Below are positions 60,040-64,000 of a stretch of DNA of 64,000 nucleotides, one piece after another. A program made the translations under genes and the position numbers. The stretch comes from Megamerina dolium (Eukaryota > Arthropoda > Insecta > Diptera > Megamerinidae), in assembly GCA_963854835.1 (NCBI GenBank), contig OY978525.1, positions 118,418,120 through 118,482,119 on the forward strand, written 5' to 3'. Within the stretch, counting starts at the first letter, position 1. Each line of letters starts with the position of its first letter. The notes beneath the pieces were generated by a model. That model did no database searches and was not told where the DNA came from. It saw only the letters and a program-made list of their open reading frames with translations.

Positions 60040-60470
60040 AAAACTCATATCGGGGAAAAAAATATAGTTCGAACAGATATAGTCAAATTTCACAAGGAAT
60101 AATTTTGTAGAACATTTTAACCCGCTAGCTCTCTCATGAAAGGGTCATTTTGGCCCCTCTTTTTGGAAAGTCTGTCAAAATGGCATTTGAGAGGTCACTA
60201 GAGGGTTAAAATGTTCTAGAAATTTGTTCGTCGAAAAATTTCACTATGTGTATTCTCAGGCAAAATCTTTATACAGAGAACATAAAAGTCCATAGGAAAT
60301 AAAAAACAAATATGTCCCCTTGAAATATGCAACTTTTTTATGCATACTTTTATAATTTGTAACTCAGATTCTGATGATAGCGATGATTGCAATACTGATG
60401 CCTCAAACGCCGAATCATCACCCTCGAAAAGAGCTTGAGCTATATATATGAACAAATTATGAAAAGTTTT
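60040..60470. repeat. third, rearranged copy of the palindrome repeat
   Basis: The core 60117-60208 starts TTAACCCGCTAGC and ends CACTAGAGGGTTAA. The flanks AGAACATTTT and AAATGTTCT extend the inverted symmetry on both sides. To the right, GAAATATGCAACTTTTTTAT is inverted relative to 44805-45770, while the following TCATCACCCTCGAAAAGAGC keeps the original direction, so a breakpoint lies near 60360. The + strand reads SDSDDSDDCNTDASNAESSP, an acidic stretch of unknown origin. Confidence 0.75.
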
Positions 60471-60599
60471 CGAAACATTTCATTGTACATCCAAAATGAT
60501 TTACGCAAAGTAAAATCATACAAAACAATTGCCGTGGTTTATATATTTTCATTTTCACTAAACAGTGAATTGCACTGAAGTAAACATACCGTTTGTTTG

Positions 60600-60900
60600 T
60601 AGTAAAGGTGCAAAAGAAGGTGGAGATTTAACGTGAGTTCCTGCCTAGAAGGCCTATCTCACGCCGCTCAAATCACAGCGTATCAAAATAAGAGTTGATA
60701 AACGCCCCGCAGGACTAGAAACAAAAGATCTCTAACCCTACGGTACCAATTCAGTGTACGGTAATGGCCGTACTATCTACCCTTGGTGAAGATCGAGGCC
60801 TATTTTAAACCTCTGCTGGTCTATGGGTTCCAGCATTCAGTTGCAATGCAACTCCACACCTAGCAACATGCTCCACCCGCGTCTAGTGAAGGTACAGTGT
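60600..60900. other. GC-rich anonymous block
   Basis: The block from about 60620 (GTGAGTTCCTGCCTAGAAGG) to 60890 (CCACCCGCGTCTAGTGAAGG) stands out in base composition. No frame, RNA fold or known repeat is recognised. It could be the 3' UTR of an unrecognised LINE. Confidence 0.4.
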
Positions 60901-61942
60901 AGAATGCAGTTTCATCTGAATATATCATCGCTTCGAGAAACAACTTTTTCATCAGAAAGTTTGAAAATGAAAGATATGTTTCATCGTTCATCTTTAGTGA
61001 ATATTTTCGATGAAACAAAAATTTAAATGTAGTGTTACTCATATCATTTTGGATTATTGCTTTAAGCTGAACATTCAAAGTGTTTAATGTAAATGAAACT
61101 TCAAATAATTGGTGGCTTTTAAATAGTACTAGTTAAACTTAATTTGTTAAAAATTATCCTTTTGCAAAATGATATAATTCCAAAATTACAATCATCCTAT
61201 TTTATGGTAATTTCCCTTATATGAACGATTGAAAGCCATTAGTATGAATTTTGGTTTCAATACAATATAGAAACCACTACTCATTATTAGAATAATTATT
61301 ATACAATTACTTGCAAACCATACAGAGTCGTTTGTTGTTGTTGTTGTAGTTTTTTGATTCACTGACAGCTGCAATAATATACAACTACAATACAATGTTA
61401 CACAAACACCAACAATGATTAGAATACCTCAACTAATTGGTTGTAATATAATAACTAATAATCGTACAGTGGGCATATCAAATATGTGTACATAATGAGC
61501 ATGAAGGACAATTGAAAATGACAATCACTATTATTACTCTATTGCAATAATAATAATAATAATCAACAGTCATTATCGCATTGATAAGTGTGTAGTAGAA
61601 AATTAGTATAGTCTACACACAATTTCCAAATTACTTTACTTTGTGTTAGCTTTTTGTCATAGTTTTGGATTGAGTTCGTTTTTCTAAAAATCATATTAAT
61701 ATTTTATTTGTATTTTCATAATAAAAATCTCCATATCGTCATTCTCATATTATCATAATTCTATGTTCCCAATCGATTGAGTATGAAGCGTTCGAAATGA
61801 AGTTTAAATATATGTAAAAATATCAAGAAAAATAAACAATTCTTACAAATATATTTATGTATTAATCTCTAAAATAAACTCTACTCTTCATCATCGAATT
61901 TAACTTGAGACATTTTGTGTGAAATTTTTGATTTTGCCCAAC
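60901..61942. other. anonymous AT-rich sequence
   Basis: It holds (GTT)n near 61332-61346, (AAT)n near 61547-61563 and an A-run at 61945-61962. No gene is seen. Confidence 0.45.
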
Positions 61943-62156
61943 TAAAAAAAAAAAAAAAAAAAATAAATATGTGGCACTTAAAGCCCCAAAGGGCTCATTG
62001 GCCGAGCTTCTCTTCTATTACTGTTGTGCGTCTTAAATTTTGGACAGTATTAGAATGGACCTACTTATTTTAGCCGGTTCCGAACGGCAGAACACTTGTG
62101 ACATCACTTTTTCTGAGCTTTGTCACAGAGTTCTTTTTAGAAGCTTTTTCAACTAA
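61943..62156 (-). mobile_element. SINE body with oligo(T) 3' end
   Basis: Read on the minus strand it runs from CTTCTAAAAAGAACTCTGTG through GTTCGGAACCGGCTAAAA to CACATATTTA followed by a T-run of about 18. The tRNA-like head is absent. The best preserved 3' end of the family. Confidence 0.8.
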
Positions 62157-62978
62157 ACTCAACTTAAATATTCTTCTTTCAACGAAGTGCACAATATACA
62201 GTCTCTAAAGAAAAAAGCGTGCAAAAATAAATAGAACGATCTACACATACATACAAAGTCATTGCATTTATTTGGCTGAGGGTAAAATGAATACAAAACT
62301 TTGACGACGACGATGATGACGACGATTCAAATTTAAATTGTTGTTCTCCCTTGAGGGGTGTTAACACTTTAACAAAATAAATGAGAGAAAATGCGGAAAA
62401 TTATTTTCAAATGTTCAAATAAACGTGTATATATACACTAACATAAATACAATTACAAACACACACACACACATCCATATACATACAATTTAAACATTCA
62501 TATTGAATTCAATGAGTTTATTAACTTTAGTGAAAGCTCTTCTATAGCATAAATTGTATTTGCTTATTCATTTTTGCATTTAACCAATATGCTTTAGTTT
62601 TGCTTAACTTAGTATTCAACAAAAAAAATTAATAATAATAATAATAGTTTTGTAAATGACAGCACTTGAAAAATTCTCTTAACTGGGGAAGGTTTGGTGA
62701 TTTTTTTTTTTTTTGTGACTTAATTTTATTATTAAATGTAATTAAAAATAAAGTAAAACCAACATCGCAATCAAGGACTATCAGCATTTTCTATGAAAAA
62801 ATATAAAAGTAGATAAAGAAACTTTTGAAAATATTTTAAAAAGTACGTTCAGATAAGTAAAATCCTCTTCTAACGACGACAAGAAAGAAAAGTAAGTAAC
62901 ATGTATGTTGTCCTTTGTGTTTCTATCCAACATTGTTCGAAATATATACGAGCTTAACAAGCAATATACGAGCACTAA
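62157..62978. other. anonymous sequence
   Basis: It holds a GAC/GAT-rich tract near 62304-62326, (CA)n near 62459-62473 and a T-run at 62702-62715. No gene is seen. Confidence 0.45.
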
Positions 62979-62979
62979 T

Positions 62980-63300
62980 ACGAGCGGTCCCAGAACTACC
63001 CGACCTGACATATAGATGGTGGCAGTAGTTTAAAAAAAAATACTTTGGTGAAAAGTGGCAACCTCATAAAACATGTGTTTTAAGTTTCAAGACGCCACGT
63101 TCTTTAGTATTTTTCCACCGTTATGTAATTCAATACTTTTCATTTGAAAGGTCTCAGTCCAACAAATATTAAAGCCGAACTAGATTCTACTCTGGGGGAG
63201 TCTGCTAAAGCTAAAAGATGATTATGTTGAGAAATAAAGAAAAATTTCTCCGAATTTGTTGCGTTTTTGTTGTTAGGTCGGATAGTTTTGGGACCTCGTA
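62980..63300 (+). mobile_element. deleted mariner (about 320 bp), N-terminus joined to C-terminus
   Basis: TA-flanked inverted termini GTCCCAGAACTACCCGAC (about 62988) and GTCGGATAGTTTTGGGAC (about 63278). The coding remnant fuses LKGLSPTNIKAELDSTLGES (N-terminal HTH, about 63150-63205) to KDDYVEK-stop (C-terminus, about 63215-63238). The whole catalytic core is deleted. Same family as 48042-48342 and the end at 2298. Confidence 0.88.
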
Positions 63301-63302
63301 CA

Positions 63303-64000
63303 TATGCTCGCCAACGAATGGTGCAGAAGGCTTATGGTGTGCATGATCCATCGATTTCAACTTGTGAATAGTAGTTCAGATGATTCAGAAAATGCGATTT
63401 CGACACAGAAGACAAGGAGGGACTAGGTGATTCAAGAAAATTTGAATATGAAGAATTGGAAGCATTACTCGACCAAGATTGTTGTGAAATGCAAAAACCA
63501 CTCGTCGAATCCTTGGAAGTGACTAAGTTAACCATTTCCAATCGTTTAAAAGCAGCATGATTCATTAAAAAGCAATGAAATTGAGTGCCACATGAACTGA
63601 CGCCAAGAGACGTTGAAAGGATATTTTGCATGTCAGAAATGTTGCACGAACGATACTAAAAGAAGTCGATTTTGCATCGGATTGCTACTGGTGACACAAG
63701 AAGCGCAAGATATCATATGTATATGTGACACGACCAACCACCGAAATCAACGAAATATTCATAGTTCGAAAGTAATGCTCTGCATTTGATGGGATCAGAA
63801 GGGTGTGTTGTATTATGAGCTGCCGAAAATGGTTAAAATGATCACAGCGAAACTATACCGAACAGAATTAATTCGTTTGAAGAGAGCAATTGCCAAAAAA
63901 ACGACCAAAATATTCGACTAGACATGAGTCTACAACATTCCATTATGACAACGCTCGGCATCATGTTGCAAGTCTGATTAAAAATTATTTGTAAAACAGC
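63303..64000 (+). mobile_element. mauritiana-type mariner relic, runs off the window
   Basis: Blocks in order across broken frames: VQKAYGVHDPSISTCE-like (63325), KFEYEELEALLDQDCCEMQK-like (63440), SKRLKAA-like (63540) and PRDVERIFCMSEMLHER-like (63600). A TGDTRSARYHMYM-like first catalytic region (63690) has lost the GDEKW Glu-Lys-Trp. WDQKGVLYYELPKMVKMITA (63795) follows, then HYDNARHHVASLIKNYL (63940-63990), the second catalytic Asp. The third Asp would lie beyond 64000. Many stops and frameshifts. Confidence 0.85.

Noticed and set aside
62304..62326. GAC/GAT-rich tract as a CRISPR-like or structured array
   Set aside because: It is a short imperfect trinucleotide repeat without spacers.

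Overview
The window looks like AT-rich, repeat-laden chromosomal DNA of a dipteran insect. The evidence is one fly-type V-ATPase a-subunit gene with a 57-bp intron, many dead mariner copies, several LINE clades, CAG/CAA/TA microsatellites, and mini-me/DINE-like elements carrying GGAC tetranucleotide tracts. A tephritid fruit fly is a reasonable guess from the style of the repeats, but I could not test it.

Only one intact host gene is visible. It runs from 11798 to 14452 (+) as two exons and encodes an 865-residue V-ATPase 116-kDa subunit a. A LINE 3' end stops about 190 bp upstream of it and a dead mariner starts about 150 bp downstream. The rest is transposon debris, satellite, microsatellite, or anonymous AT-rich sequence (introns of an unseen gene or intergenic DNA).

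Layout. 1-2.1 kb: tRNA-headed SINE and a Jockey-like LINE remnant. 2.3-6.2 kb: a mariner end, a nearly full-length dead mariner (4301-5668, -) and a LINE fragment. 7.86-10.09 kb: a 154-155-bp satellite with a four-monomer higher-order period. 11.0-15.8 kb: LINE tail, V-ATPase gene, mariner. 17.1-18.3 kb: Tc1/mariner relic. 19.58-20.43 kb: triplicated 250-330-bp unit. 22.4-25.5 kb: SINE, two RNase-H-type LINE fragments and a mariner. 28.3-30.5 and 35.8-37.4 kb: two copies of a terminally inverted, internally tandem element (mini-me/Helentron-like). 32.9-33.9 kb: piggyBac-like deletion derivative and a mariner fragment. 35.4-35.75 kb: GGCAAA array. 38.3-39.5 kb: second copy of the 14.6-kb mariner. 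40.07-40.56 and 57.86-58.41 kb: foldback elements built from inverted 5' ends of a mariner. 42.1-42.6 kb: foldback element whose arms are inverted arrays of a 30-bp repeat. 44.8-45.8 and about 60.0-60.4 kb: three copies of a repeat holding a long palindrome. 48.0-50.35 kb: deleted mariner, Tc1/mariner relic and a LINE with RT and RNase H. 53.7-55.8 kb: an R1-like and an R4-like LINE fragment lying tail to tail. 62.98-64 kb: deleted mariner abutting a mauritiana-type mariner that runs off the window.

Apart from the V-ATPase gene, which should act in organelle or plasma-membrane acidification, the genes do not form a pathway. The most unusual structures are the 30-bp-repeat foldback, the mariner-head foldbacks, the higher-order satellite, the SINE family with an oligo(T) 3' end, and the 38-bp direct repeats around one mariner.
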